NCBI GenBank assembly: GCA_945861775.1
Contig: CAMAVT010000004.1
Location: forward strand, 1-38,953
Direction: 5' to 3'
Length of the DNA stretch: 38,953 bases
Origin: Bifidobacterium breve
Lineage (GTDB): Bacteria; Actinomycetota; Actinomycetes; S36-B12
The translations under genes and the position numbers were made by a program. This document shows, one piece after another, positions 9,791 to 19,169 of this stretch. Position 1 is the first letter of the stretch; the number at the start of each line of letters is the position of its first letter. The notes under the pieces are model-generated. The model was given only the letters and a program-made list of their open reading frames with translations, searched no databases and was not told where the DNA came from.

Positions 9791-10446
9791 TGAAATCTTC
9801 TGCCGAGCAAACCCTTGCTGACTATGCAGCCATGGGGATGCAAGCGCGAACCGGGTTTGGATCTAACCCATGCGTTCTGGTCATTGATTTTCAGTACGGG
9901 ATGACCGATCCTGATTGTCCGCTGGGGTCAGCCGAAATAGATGCGCCGATCGAGGTCGCCAAAAAAGTTCTGGCGGCTGCCCGAAATGCTGACGTTCCCA
10001 TCATCTATGCACGGGTCGCGTTTAGGGAAGACCTCGTTGACGGTGGGCTGTTCGTGGAAAAAGTTCCTTCGCTTTCCTGGCTAAAGTTGGGAAGCCGGTG
10101 GGTGGACATTGATGACCGTGTCCGCCCATCACCGAAGGACTACATTCTCACCAAACGCCATAGCAGCGCCTTTATCGGGACCGAGTTGCCCCAAGTTCTT
10201 CAGACGATGGGAATTGACACGATCATCTCGGTGGGCTGTTCGACTTCGGGTTGCGTTCGCCAGACCGCGGTTGATGCAAATGCGTATGGGTACAGATCCG
10301 TGGTGGTACGTGATGCAGTGGGAGACCGTAGTCCAATCCAGCACGAGGCCAACCTGGTTGACCTTGATGGCAAATATGCCGATGTGGTTTCAAGTGAAGA
10401 AGTAATCAGTTATTTGGAAAATATCCACGCACTGACCGCAGAATAA
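9790..10446 (+). CDS. Isochorismatase-fold amidohydrolase (N-carbamoylsarcosine amidase / maleamate amidohydrolase-like)
   Basis: Catalytic Asp/Lys/Cys: VLVIDFQ, YILTKRH, GCSTSGCVRQTAVDANAYGYRSVVVRDAVGDR; GTG at 9790 overlaps upstream TAG. Confidence 0.88.
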   Translation: MKSSAEQTLADYAAMGMQARTGFGSNPCVLVIDFQYGMTDPDCPLGSAEIDAPIEVAKKVLAAARNADVPIIYARVAFREDLVDGGLFVEKVPSLSWLKLGSRWVDIDDRVRPSPKDYILTKRHSSAFIGTELPQVLQTMGIDTIISVGCSTSGCVRQTAVDANAYGYRSVVVRDAVGDRSPIQHEANLVDLDGKYADVVSSEEVISYLENIHALTAE

Positions 10447-10459
10447 AAAGGAGCATAAA

Positions 10460-11494
10460 ATGAAGGCGATCTTGTTTGATGATTTCGGAGGCCCCGAAGT
10501 ACTTCGATACGGTGATATTCCCGATCCAGTGGCCGGCCCGGGCGAGGTTCTCGTGAAATTGAAGGCTGCAGGGCTAAATCACGTTGACATCGATATCCGC
10601 GACGGCGTCTCGCGTTTTGATTTCGCCATGCCGCATATTCTCGGTATCGAGGGCGCAGGTGTCGTGGCGGCGCTAGGTAGCGGAGTTACTGGACTTGCAG
10701 TCGGTGATCGCGTCGCCGTGTCCTACATTCGAACCTGCGATCAGTGCGAGTGGTGTAACCGCGGTCAAGACAATCTTTGTGAAAATCGGCGTCTCTTCGG
10801 GGAACACATCCCGGGTACATATGCCCAGTACATGCTGGCGCCGGCCAGCCATTGCATGGCTTTGCCTGATCAAGTTAGTTTCGCAGATGCGGCAGCTTCA
10901 CTGGTTGCATTTGGAACAGCATGGCACGGGCTCGTTGCTCGAGGCGGGCTTATTCTCGGCGACACTGTGCTTATTCATTCTGTTGGTAGCGGAGTAGCTT
11001 CGGCCGCGTTGCAGATCTGTAAGGCTGCTGGAGCCACAGTCATTGCAACTGCAAGAACCGATGAAAAGCTGGAACGGGCAACCGAGGATGGCGCCGATTT
11101 CGTCATCAACTACACAAAGACGAATGTCAATGATTCCGTCATGGAATTTACTAAGGGACGCGGTGTCGACATAGTCTTCGATGTTGTTGGCGGTACAGCC
11201 TTTCAACAGTCGATGTTTGTCATGCGTCCATATGGTCGGCTCATAAGTATTGGTGCGCACGCCGGTGAGGTTGTCGATTTCGACATTATTGAATTCTTTC
11301 GCCGTCACATTTCCTACATCTCCTCACATACACAGACGCGAGATGAATTACGCCATGTACTTGACCTAATCGCGCGAGGAACTCTTTCACCACGCATCCA
11401 TTCCACTTATCCATTGGAGTCGGCGGCTGATGCGCATCGTGAAATGTCGAGTCGGACAGCGTACGGGAAGATAATCTTGGAAATTCCAGAGTGA
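10460..11494 (+). CDS. Zinc-binding alcohol dehydrogenase (MDR superfamily)
   Basis: GIEGAGVVAALGSGVTGLAVGDRVAV; structural-zinc Cys set CDQCEWCNRGQDNLC; VLIHSVGSGVASAALQICKAAG. Confidence 0.9.
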   Translation: MKAILFDDFGGPEVLRYGDIPDPVAGPGEVLVKLKAAGLNHVDIDIRDGVSRFDFAMPHILGIEGAGVVAALGSGVTGLAVGDRVAVSYIRTCDQCEWCNRGQDNLCENRRLFGEHIPGTYAQYMLAPASHCMALPDQVSFADAAASLVAFGTAWHGLVARGGLILGDTVLIHSVGSGVASAALQICKAAGATVIATARTDEKLERATEDGADFVINYTKTNVNDSVMEFTKGRGVDIVFDVVGGTAFQQSMFVMRPYGRLISIGAHAGEVVDFDIIEFFRRHISYISSHTQTRDELRHVLDLIARGTLSPRIHSTYPLESAADAHREMSSRTAYGKIILEIPE

Positions 11495-11540
11495 TCGAAA
11501 CCAATGATCGTACGTGGTACACGCGAGTTGGGAGAGAGTC

Positions 11541-12944
11541 ATGCGCGATTTTGAGGTGAGTATCGACGTAGCGATAGTCGGTGGACGGATTGTTACCGAT
11601 AGCTGGTCAGGTGAAGGAACCGTAGTGGTCAGTGGTGGCCGAGTTCTGGCTGTTCTAGATCCATCGGTATCTATAGAGTCCATTGGCGCGGCTCGGGTCA
11701 TTGATGCGTCCGGAAAACTCGTAATGCCGGGTGGAGTGGATCCGCACTGCCACCTTGCAATCCCGCTGGGAGCATTTGTCACCCTTGACTCATTTGCGAG
11801 TGCTTCCTCTGCTGCGATAGCCGGTGGAACCACCACGATCGTCGACTTCGCGATACCAGCGATTGGCGAAGATCCGATTACAGCTCTCGACAATAAGAAG
11901 GAAATGGCACAAGAGTCCCGATGTGACTACTCCTTTCACGGATGTCTTAACTCCAAACCTGACGATGTAAAACATGTGATCGAATCCTTTGCGGAACGAG
12001 GCGTGCGAACGGTCAAACTCTTCACCACGTATCGCGGCGAACTTATGGTTGATGTCAACACCATCGAGGACGTCATGGTTGCACTGAAAACTGTCGGTGG
12101 CCTCACCTACGTTCATGCGGAGGAAAACTCTGCTATCGAGGCCGCTCAAGAGGAAGCGGCGACAGCCGGGTGTATTGATGCGCGACACATGGCGGGCAGC
12201 CGGCCTCCTGAGGCGGAAGATGAAGCAGTGCGTCAGGTTCTCAGCATCGCTGAGCGGGTGGATGCTCCCGTGTACTTCGTCCATCAGTCAACACCCGGTG
12301 CCGTGGGTCTTGTACTTGCGGCCCGCCAGCGAGGAGTTAGTGCATTTTCCGAATCGTGCCCTCACTACTTGACGCTGGACGATTCCTGTTACGAAGGTCC
12401 TAACCCAGAACGGTATGTATGTTGTCCACCCATTAGAGGTGCAGGGACGGTTGCACAGCTGGTCGAGTTGGCAAATCAAAGGCTGATTGACACGGTAGGT
12501 AGCGACCACTGTTGCTACAGCGCTGTTCAGAAGAGTCAAAGCGCTCACGATGTTCGATTGATGCCAAATGGGTTGCCCGGTGTTGAAACACGACTACCGA
12601 TAATCTGGAGTTCACTCGTACATAACGGCGGCTTGTCTGCAGAAGGTTTCGTCGCTCTCGTCAGTTCAAATCCGGCTCGACTTAATGGGCTCTATCCTCG
12701 CAAGGGAACGATCGAGCCAGGTTCAGATGCCGACATCGTCATTTTTGATCCTTCGGAGTCGCGAGTGGTAACAATCAATGACCTACACATGGACACGGAT
12801 TACACACCCTATGAAGGGCGAACCGTCACCGGCTGGCCGACCGATGTTCTGTTGCGGGGAGTACTGGTCATGGAATCCGGGGAACTCGTTGACCGCGGCC
12901 CCATGGGAGAGTTCATTCCGGCTGAAATGATCGGCGGGCGTTGA
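11541..12944 (+). CDS. Dihydropyrimidinase / hydantoinase family amidohydrolase (second paralogue)
   Basis: GGVDPHCHL (HxH), VKLFTTYRGE, TYVHAEEN, YFVHQST, TVGSDHC; start ATG 11541 preceded by gggagag (ORF opens at 11514). Confidence 0.9.
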   Translation: MRDFEVSIDVAIVGGRIVTDSWSGEGTVVVSGGRVLAVLDPSVSIESIGAARVIDASGKLVMPGGVDPHCHLAIPLGAFVTLDSFASASSAAIAGGTTTIVDFAIPAIGEDPITALDNKKEMAQESRCDYSFHGCLNSKPDDVKHVIESFAERGVRTVKLFTTYRGELMVDVNTIEDVMVALKTVGGLTYVHAEENSAIEAAQEEAATAGCIDARHMAGSRPPEAEDEAVRQVLSIAERVDAPVYFVHQSTPGAVGLVLAARQRGVSAFSESCPHYLTLDDSCYEGPNPERYVCCPPIRGAGTVAQLVELANQRLIDTVGSDHCCYSAVQKSQSAHDVRLMPNGLPGVETRLPIIWSSLVHNGGLSAEGFVALVSSNPARLNGLYPRKGTIEPGSDADIVIFDPSESRVVTINDLHMDTDYTPYEGRTVTGWPTDVLLRGVLVMESGELVDRGPMGEFIPAEMIGGR

Positions 12945-13012
12945 TGGATTACCACTTCACCAATGACTCAGGTATTTACATGCAATTTTGCTAAAAACGA
13001 CGGAGGCCCCCA

Positions 13013-14074
13013 ATGGCTAGGCAACTAAAAATCGCATTAATTCCAGGAGACGGAATCGGAGGCGATGTAGTCCGGGAAGCCACCAAAGTACTCGATGTGG
13101 TTGCGGGACTTGCTGACTTGACCATTGATTACACGTCATATGACCTTGGGGCTGCCAGGTATTTGGCAACGGGAGAGCTGCTCCCTGATTCTGTTGTGGC
13201 TGATCTTAAAAAAAGTGATGCAATTCTCTTTGGTGCAATTGGCGACCCTTCTGTCGCACCAGGAATTCTCGAACGCGGCATTATTCTTCAATTGCGTTTC
13301 GTGATGGATTACTACCTAAATCTAAGGCCGGTGAGGTTGTTCCCCGGCGTCCGAGGCATTCTGGCTGACAAGAGTTCACAGGAAATAGACATGGTTGTGT
13401 GTCGCGAAGGAACAGAAGGCCCTTATGCGGGGGCGGGGGGAACTCTTCGCATGGGCACATCCGGTGAAGTAGTTACTGAGGTCGCTATTCATACTCACTT
13501 TGCTGTAGAGCGAATAATTCGTGATGCTTTTGAACGTGCAACAAAACGGCGCAATAAAGTGACGCTCGTCGCCAAAACGAATGTCCTCGTTCACTCGGGG
13601 AGCCTCTGGATGCGCACGTTTGAAGCAGTATCAACGGAATTCCCAGGTGTTGAGACAGACTATTGTCATGTGGACGCCGCTGCGATGTACATGCTGACGA
13701 CTCCAGAGCGGTTTGACTTAGTTGTCACCGATAACCTTTTCGGCGATATTCTTACTGATATTGGCGCAGCGATCAGTGGGGGAATTGGTTTGGCCGCAAG
13801 CGGCAATATTGACCCAAGCGGAAAAAATCCGAGTATGTTCGAGCCCGTTCATGGTTCTGCACCGGACATTGCAGGTAAGGGAATAGCGGACCCAACGGCG
13901 GCGGTTCTCTCCATGGCTATGTTGCTCGAGCACGTTGGTGAAGACGAAGCTGCGGGCTGGGTTCAGTCAGCCGTGGCAGAAGATCTTCTTACTCGAAGTG
14001 GGCAACAACGGGGGACGCGAGAAATTGGTGATGCATTGGCAGATTTAGCTTCACGCGGTCAGATGAAGGCGTAA
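13013..14074 (+). CDS. 3-isopropylmalate dehydrogenase-like / beta-hydroxyacid oxidative decarboxylase (LeuB family)
   Basis: [89 protein letters not shown]. Confidence 0.9.
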   Translation: MARQLKIALIPGDGIGGDVVREATKVLDVVAGLADLTIDYTSYDLGAARYLATGELLPDSVVADLKKSDAILFGAIGDPSVAPGILERGIILQLRFVMDYYLNLRPVRLFPGVRGILADKSSQEIDMVVCREGTEGPYAGAGGTLRMGTSGEVVTEVAIHTHFAVERIIRDAFERATKRRNKVTLVAKTNVLVHSGSLWMRTFEAVSTEFPGVETDYCHVDAAAMYMLTTPERFDLVVTDNLFGDILTDIGAAISGGIGLAASGNIDPSGKNPSMFEPVHGSAPDIAGKGIADPTAAVLSMAMLLEHVGEDEAAGWVQSAVAEDLLTRSGQQRGTREIGDALADLASRGQMKA

Positions 14075-14080
14075 CCACCC

Positions 14081-15187
14081 GTGAAAATCCGAGCAGGGGT
14101 TCTTATCAAATCCGACGCTTCTGCCCCCTACCTCACGAGTCGTCCGCTTGAAATTCTTGAATTAGATCTTGAGGGTCCGGCAGAGGGAGAGTTGCTGATT
14201 CGTATTCGGGCGGCTGGGGTTTGCCACTCGGACCTCTCGGTCGTGAACGGAACGAGACCACGCCCACTCCCTATGGCGTTAGGCCATGAGTGTGCAGGTG
14301 TTGTCCTGGAATCCCGAGCCGATGATGTGAATGTCGGTGACCACGTTGTCCTCACATTCGTACCTCGTTGTAGCAGCTGTTCCGCATGCATGAGTGGTCG
14401 ACCGGCGTTATGCAAGGAAGCTAAACGGGCCAACGGTGCTGGCGAATTACTCCGTGGTGGCCATCGACTGAGTCGTGACGGAGTGCCAATCAATCACCAT
14501 CTAGGAGTTTCCGCTTTTGCGGACCATGCGGTAGTTGATCGTGGCTCAGTTGTTGTGGTGCCGAAAGATATTCCATTTGACGTTGCAGCTCTTTTTGGTT
14601 GTGCGGTGCTTACGGGAGCCGGAGCCATTTTTAATACTGCTCGTGTGCAACCCGGTCAAACAGTTGCTGTTTGGGGTCTTGGCGGAGTGGGAATGGCGGC
14701 CGTAATGGCGGCTGGGGCAGCGGGGGCTGGAGAGGTGATCGCCATTGATCCTGATGCTGGGAAAAGGGAACTTGCGTTACAAGTAGGTGCAACGACTGCA
14801 CTGCCACCTGAAGGATTCACACGTGAACTTTTCCCCGACGGTGTGGATGTGGCAATTGAAGCCGTGGGAAGCTCCAAAGTTCTCGCGACAGCTTTCGAGT
14901 CGACGACGCCGGGCGGTATGACCGTATCGGTTGGGCTTCCCCATCCAACCGAACTCATGTCGATTTCACCGCTTCAGCTGGTCGCAGAGTCTCGAACTCT
15001 GGCAGGGTCATATCTTGGGTCCGCCGATCCAGAACGTGATATCCCGATAATGATCGATTTATGGCGTGCAGGTCGGCTGCCCGTTGAGAAGCTACGTTCA
15101 CGGGACGTTCCACTTGATGACATCAATTTGGCGATGGATGAGTTGGCTGCGGGTCGTGTGATTCGACAGTTGATTATTTTCGACTAA
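14081..15187 (+). CDS. Zinc-dependent alcohol dehydrogenase
   Basis: AAGVCHSDLSVVNG, GHECAGVV, CSSCSACMSGRPALC, VAVWGLGGVGMAAVMAA; GTG start. Confidence 0.9.
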   Translation: MKIRAGVLIKSDASAPYLTSRPLEILELDLEGPAEGELLIRIRAAGVCHSDLSVVNGTRPRPLPMALGHECAGVVLESRADDVNVGDHVVLTFVPRCSSCSACMSGRPALCKEAKRANGAGELLRGGHRLSRDGVPINHHLGVSAFADHAVVDRGSVVVVPKDIPFDVAALFGCAVLTGAGAIFNTARVQPGQTVAVWGLGGVGMAAVMAAGAAGAGEVIAIDPDAGKRELALQVGATTALPPEGFTRELFPDGVDVAIEAVGSSKVLATAFESTTPGGMTVSVGLPHPTELMSISPLQLVAESRTLAGSYLGSADPERDIPIMIDLWRAGRLPVEKLRSRDVPLDDINLAMDELAAGRVIRQLIIFD

Positions 15188-15240
15188 AGGCAAGTAGCAT
15201 CGCCGCTAAGGGATGTCATATGAAACTAGGGAGAATTTGA

Positions 15241-15693
15241 ATGTCAACGGAAAAGATGAGTCTGGAACGAAGCGCATTCCCGATTACTCGTTCCATTCAG
15301 ACCCGATGGTCAGACAATGACCATTACGGCCACGTTAACAATGCCGTCTATTACATGTACTTGGACACAGCTGTTAATGGCTGGCTAATGGAGTCCACTG
15401 GATTGGACACAAGAGAATTACCATCTATCGGCATAGTGGTTTCGAGTCGCTGCGAGTACTTGGTGCCTGTTGGTTTTCCTGATCGACTTGAAGTTGGCCT
15501 GGCCACGTCACGCGTGGGAAATAGCAGCGTCACGTATCAGTTGGCAGTCTTCCGGGAACCCGATGAAACTCTTTGCGCTGTAGCGGAGTTCGTCCACGTA
15601 TACGTCGATCGCACGACAAGGCGACCAACCTCCATCCCGGAGTCAGTGCGATCCTCTGTTTCAATTTTGCCCACCATGTCTCTGTTCAATTAG
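15241..15693 (+). CDS. Acyl-CoA thioesterase (4HBT hot-dog fold)
   Basis: IQTRWSDNDHYGHVNNAVYYMYLDTAVNGWL. Confidence 0.88.
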   Translation: MSTEKMSLERSAFPITRSIQTRWSDNDHYGHVNNAVYYMYLDTAVNGWLMESTGLDTRELPSIGIVVSSRCEYLVPVGFPDRLEVGLATSRVGNSSVTYQLAVFREPDETLCAVAEFVHVYVDRTTRRPTSIPESVRSSVSILPTMSLFN

Positions 15694-15735
15694 CGTTGGG
15701 TCACAACCGATGAATTTCACAGGAAACCAACCAAA

Positions 15736-16752
15736 GTGAAGACCTCTGATCAATCAATTCTTGTAGCACCCGACTCATTCAAGGGAACATTCACATCGGT
15801 TCAGGTCGCCCAATACATTGCTGCGGGTATCCGCGAAGAAGGATTGACGGCAATTGAGTGCCCTCTGGCTGACGGTGGAGAAGGGACACTGGACGTACTT
15901 CTGCTCGCACTCAATGGCGAGGAACAATTTCAATCCGTACAGGGTCCACTTGGTCAAGAGGTAGTTGCCCGTTGGGGCTGGGTTCCCGACCAACGACTTG
16001 CGATCATCGAAGTTGCGCAAGCTTGTGGACTGCATCTCAGCGGTGGCAATCCCACCGATGCCTTGCATGCATCAACGGTAGGTGTTGGCGAACTTGTGAT
16101 CACGGCATCCAAATTCGGTGCCGAGAAAATCATCGTGGCAACAGGCGGGAGCGCTACAACCGATGGCGGGCAAGGTGCAATTGATGCACTGCAAGGCTAC
16201 GAAGAAGTATTAGCGGGGATCAGTATTGAAGTGTTGTCTGACGTCACCGTTAAATTCGAAGACGCCGCAAAAGTTTTTGCTCCACAAAAGGGCGCAGATC
16301 CAGCAACGGTTGAGCTGCTCAACGAGCGACTCGATTCCGTTGCAAATCTTTATGTGAAACGGTACGGGCGTGACCCAAGAGGTCTGGAGCAAACCGGTGC
16401 GGCAGGGGGACTTTCCGGAGCTTTGTGGGCCGCATTAGGTGCACAATTGTTTTCCGGTGCAGATTACGTTCTCAATCTCGTCGGCTTTGATGAACTCGCG
16501 AACAAAGCAGACGCGGTTGTGCTTGGCGAAGGAAGACTAGATGCACAGTCATCTCTGGGAAAAATTGTCGGTGTCGCAGCCCGTCGCGTTCACGACCGAC
16601 CGGTCCTTGCGGTCGTGGGATCAAGCGCACTCGACCTTACAGAAAGCAACACCTTGGGACTGTCTCACGTCTGGGTGGCATCCAGTGCGAGTGAATTACG
16701 CGACAGCGGGAAAGCCCTCAGTCGGTGGCTCGCCCCAAATGTGACAAAGTAG
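15736..16752 (+). CDS. Glycerate kinase (GarK/GlxK family)
   Basis: ILVAPDSFKGTFTSVQVAQYIAAGI, CPLADGGEGTLDVL, VATGGSATTDGGQGAIDAL. Confidence 0.92.
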   Translation: MKTSDQSILVAPDSFKGTFTSVQVAQYIAAGIREEGLTAIECPLADGGEGTLDVLLLALNGEEQFQSVQGPLGQEVVARWGWVPDQRLAIIEVAQACGLHLSGGNPTDALHASTVGVGELVITASKFGAEKIIVATGGSATTDGGQGAIDALQGYEEVLAGISIEVLSDVTVKFEDAAKVFAPQKGADPATVELLNERLDSVANLYVKRYGRDPRGLEQTGAAGGLSGALWAALGAQLFSGADYVLNLVGFDELANKADAVVLGEGRLDAQSSLGKIVGVAARRVHDRPVLAVVGSSALDLTESNTLGLSHVWVASSASELRDSGKALSRWLAPNVTK

Positions 16753-16819
16753 GGAACAGGATTTCCGATTAATTCGTTACTCTGGGTCGTAACCATTAAA
16801 TTCTGGAGGAGAAGCGCTC

Positions 16820-17503
16820 ATGAATATTGTCTCGGTGGAAGTCAAGAATGACTTGATTAGTGGCTACCTGTCCCACCCCGAATCGGGGAGTGGCCCCGCC
16901 GTGTTGGTTATTCAGGAGTGGTGGGGTGTGGTGCCGCACATCCGCTCGGTCGTTGATCGATTGGCGCAAGCAGGGTTTGTTGCCCTAGCGGTTGATCACT
17001 ACAAGGGTGTTGAAACAACCGAGCCTGATGAAGCCCAGAAATTAATGATGGGGCTGAAGGTCGCCGCGGCCGGCGCAGAGATTGCGGCAGGTGCCGAATT
17101 CCTTCTTTCCCTTGATGTGGTTAATAGCTCAAATGTGGGGACGGTTGGGTTCTGCATGGGTGGTGGGCTGTCGCTGCTCGCACCCACGGTGAGTGAATCC
17201 ATAACTGCTGCGGTCGCGTTTTATCCTGCAATGCCGTGGCCGGACTACCACCCGGATTGGTCCAAATTCGCAGGGAAAACAGTCATGATTCACAAAGCCG
17301 AATCTGATGAAGCGCATGCTGGTCCACGTATCGCGGAGTATCAGCAGGCGATTGAGTCTGAGGGAGGCGAAGTAATTATCTTTGACTACCCGAATTCTGA
17401 TCATGCATTTTTCAACGACGACCGACCAGAAGTTTTCAATGCTAAATACTCACAGTTAGCGTGGCAACGCAGCGTTGAATTCTTCAATCAACGATTGAGG
17501 TAA
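16820..17503 (+). CDS. Dienelactone hydrolase family protein
   Basis: PAVLVIQEWWGVVPHIRSVVDRLAQAGFVALAVDHYKG; GFCMGGG nucleophile motif; strong RBS ggagga. Confidence 0.92.
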   Translation: MNIVSVEVKNDLISGYLSHPESGSGPAVLVIQEWWGVVPHIRSVVDRLAQAGFVALAVDHYKGVETTEPDEAQKLMMGLKVAAAGAEIAAGAEFLLSLDVVNSSNVGTVGFCMGGGLSLLAPTVSESITAAVAFYPAMPWPDYHPDWSKFAGKTVMIHKAESDEAHAGPRIAEYQQAIESEGGEVIIFDYPNSDHAFFNDDRPEVFNAKYSQLAWQRSVEFFNQRLR

Positions 17504-17540
17504 TCGTTAATCACCTCGGGGTGAATGAGAGAGATATGAG

Positions 17541-18422
17541 TTAGGCCAAGGTATTGATTGCGCGGAGAACCGCATTCACTTTCGAAATTTCATGGGTGCG
17601 CAATAGGTTCACTCCGCCAAGGCTTGCGATCACGGCGAAGAAACTTTCCGCGGTTCGGAACTCGTCTTCGAACAGGTCAAATGCGTGGGGGAGGGCCTGA
17701 CAGATCGGATATCCCAATTCCCGCAATCGAAATGAATTAAGAATCACATTGGTTTGGTGACGAACTCGGGTTAATGGGTCAACTAGGTTTCCATAATAGA
17801 AACCCATACCGGGATCAATCACAATGTTTTTCACTCCATGTCCAAGTGCAGTGTCGATTCGCTTGGCGAAATATTCCTGTAGCCGTGGAATCGGATCTTG
17901 GTCTAATTCAAGGTCGGTAATTTCCCTGACATTGGCACCACCGACGTAACATAAAATTACGGTTGCATTGAACTCACTTGCAAGATCAAGGATCTCTTCT
18001 TCATGTTCAGTGCCGGTGAAATTCAGAACACTGGCACCGGCGTTTAAACAGGCCTTGACGACCTCAGGTTCATAGGTTTCTGCTGAAACAGGAATTGAAT
18101 CAGAAGCGAGTTGCTCAATGACGGGCACGAGTTGTTTGATCTGGTCGCGTGCGCTGACCCGTGAAGCTTTGGCGGTACTTGATTCGGCTCCGATATCGAT
18201 TAGGTCAGCACCTTGGGCGAAGTAGACACGAGACTTACGGATCGCCGCTTCGGTACTAATTGCGATGCTTTCACGGTAGGTCGAGTCTCGTGAAAGGTTC
18301 ACGGTCGCCATAAGTGCCGCTTGCTCAATCGGTTTGCCATTAACTATCAGTGGCGCTACGGGTGCATTAAGTGCCTGTGAATGCTGTAGATACAGGTTGC
18401 TCAGTGCCTCTAGGGAAATCAT
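17541..18422 (-). CDS. Divergent dihydropteroate synthase-like (pterin-binding domain) protein
   Basis: ALMATVNLSRDSTYRES, DLIDIGAESS, NIVIDPGMGFYY are DHPS-like but degenerate. Confidence 0.7.
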   Translation of the reverse strand: MISLEALSNLYLQHSQALNAPVAPLIVNGKPIEQAALMATVNLSRDSTYRESIAISTEAAIRKSRVYFAQGADLIDIGAESSTAKASRVSARDQIKQLVPVIEQLASDSIPVSAETYEPEVVKACLNAGASVLNFTGTEHEEEILDLASEFNATVILCYVGGANVREITDLELDQDPIPRLQEYFAKRIDTALGHGVKNIVIDPGMGFYYGNLVDPLTRVRHQTNVILNSFRLRELGYPICQALPHAFDLFEDEFRTAESFFAVIASLGGVNLLRTHEISKVNAVLRAINTLA

Positions 18423-18470
18423 CTGGTAAGTCTAAGCAAGAATGAGAAATTGTCTTTGTGGGATTCCAAA

Positions 18471-19169
18471 CTAGTGCTTTATGAATCGAAAGTCTGAGAC
18501 GAGCCGACCTTCATCAAGGGCCCGTTGCTCGTAGCGGGTAAGTGCTCGATCCGGTCTGTTTGTTTCCCCGCCCTTCCATTGCATTTGATTGTCGGGTTGG
18601 GCAAACAACTCGGTGATTGCTTGTGAGTAGTGGGCCCAGTCTGTGGCAATGTGCCAAAAACCACCGAGTGCGATGCGCGAATGCATCAGATCCAGGATGC
18701 TTTGCTGAACGATCCGGCGTTTGTGGTGGCGGGCTTTTTGCCAGGGGTCTGGGAACAATGTGTAAACCCCGGCCAGGGAATTAGACGCGATCATATTTTC
18801 CAGAACAGCGATCGCATCGGTTTCCATTACCCGAACGTTCGTGATTTCTTGGGTGTGAAGTTCAGAGAGTAAGTCACCGACGCCCGGTGTGTGGACATCG
18901 ATCGCTAGGAACGCTGCTTGCGGTTCGGCTTTCGCAAAGTGCAGGGTTGACACCCCGTTACCAAAACCAATGTCAAGATAGAGGGCAGTTGCTGGGCTTG
19001 GCCAATTAAGAAGCGCGGCCTCATAGACAATTGTTAAATCTTTGGGGTTGTCCACCGCGAATTGCTGTGACTTAGTGATCCGGCTCCTGCGGGGTTTAAA
19101 CGTTCGGATCCCGCGTCGCAGTGATTGGGTTTCTGGGAATTCCTCTATGTAGTCATCCAAGTGAATCAA
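18471..19169 (-). CDS. trmB: tRNA (guanine-N7-)-methyltransferase
   Basis: LYLDIGFGNGVSTLHFAKAEPQAAFLAIDVHTPGVGDLL; LFPDPWQKARHHKRRIVQ. Confidence 0.93.
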   Translation of the reverse strand: MIHLDDYIEEFPETQSLRRGIRTFKPRRSRITKSQQFAVDNPKDLTIVYEAALLNWPSPATALYLDIGFGNGVSTLHFAKAEPQAAFLAIDVHTPGVGDLLSELHTQEITNVRVMETDAIAVLENMIASNSLAGVYTLFPDPWQKARHHKRRIVQQSILDLMHSRIALGGFWHIATDWAHYSQAITELFAQPDNQMQWKGGETNRPDRALTRYEQRALDEGRLVSDFRFIKH

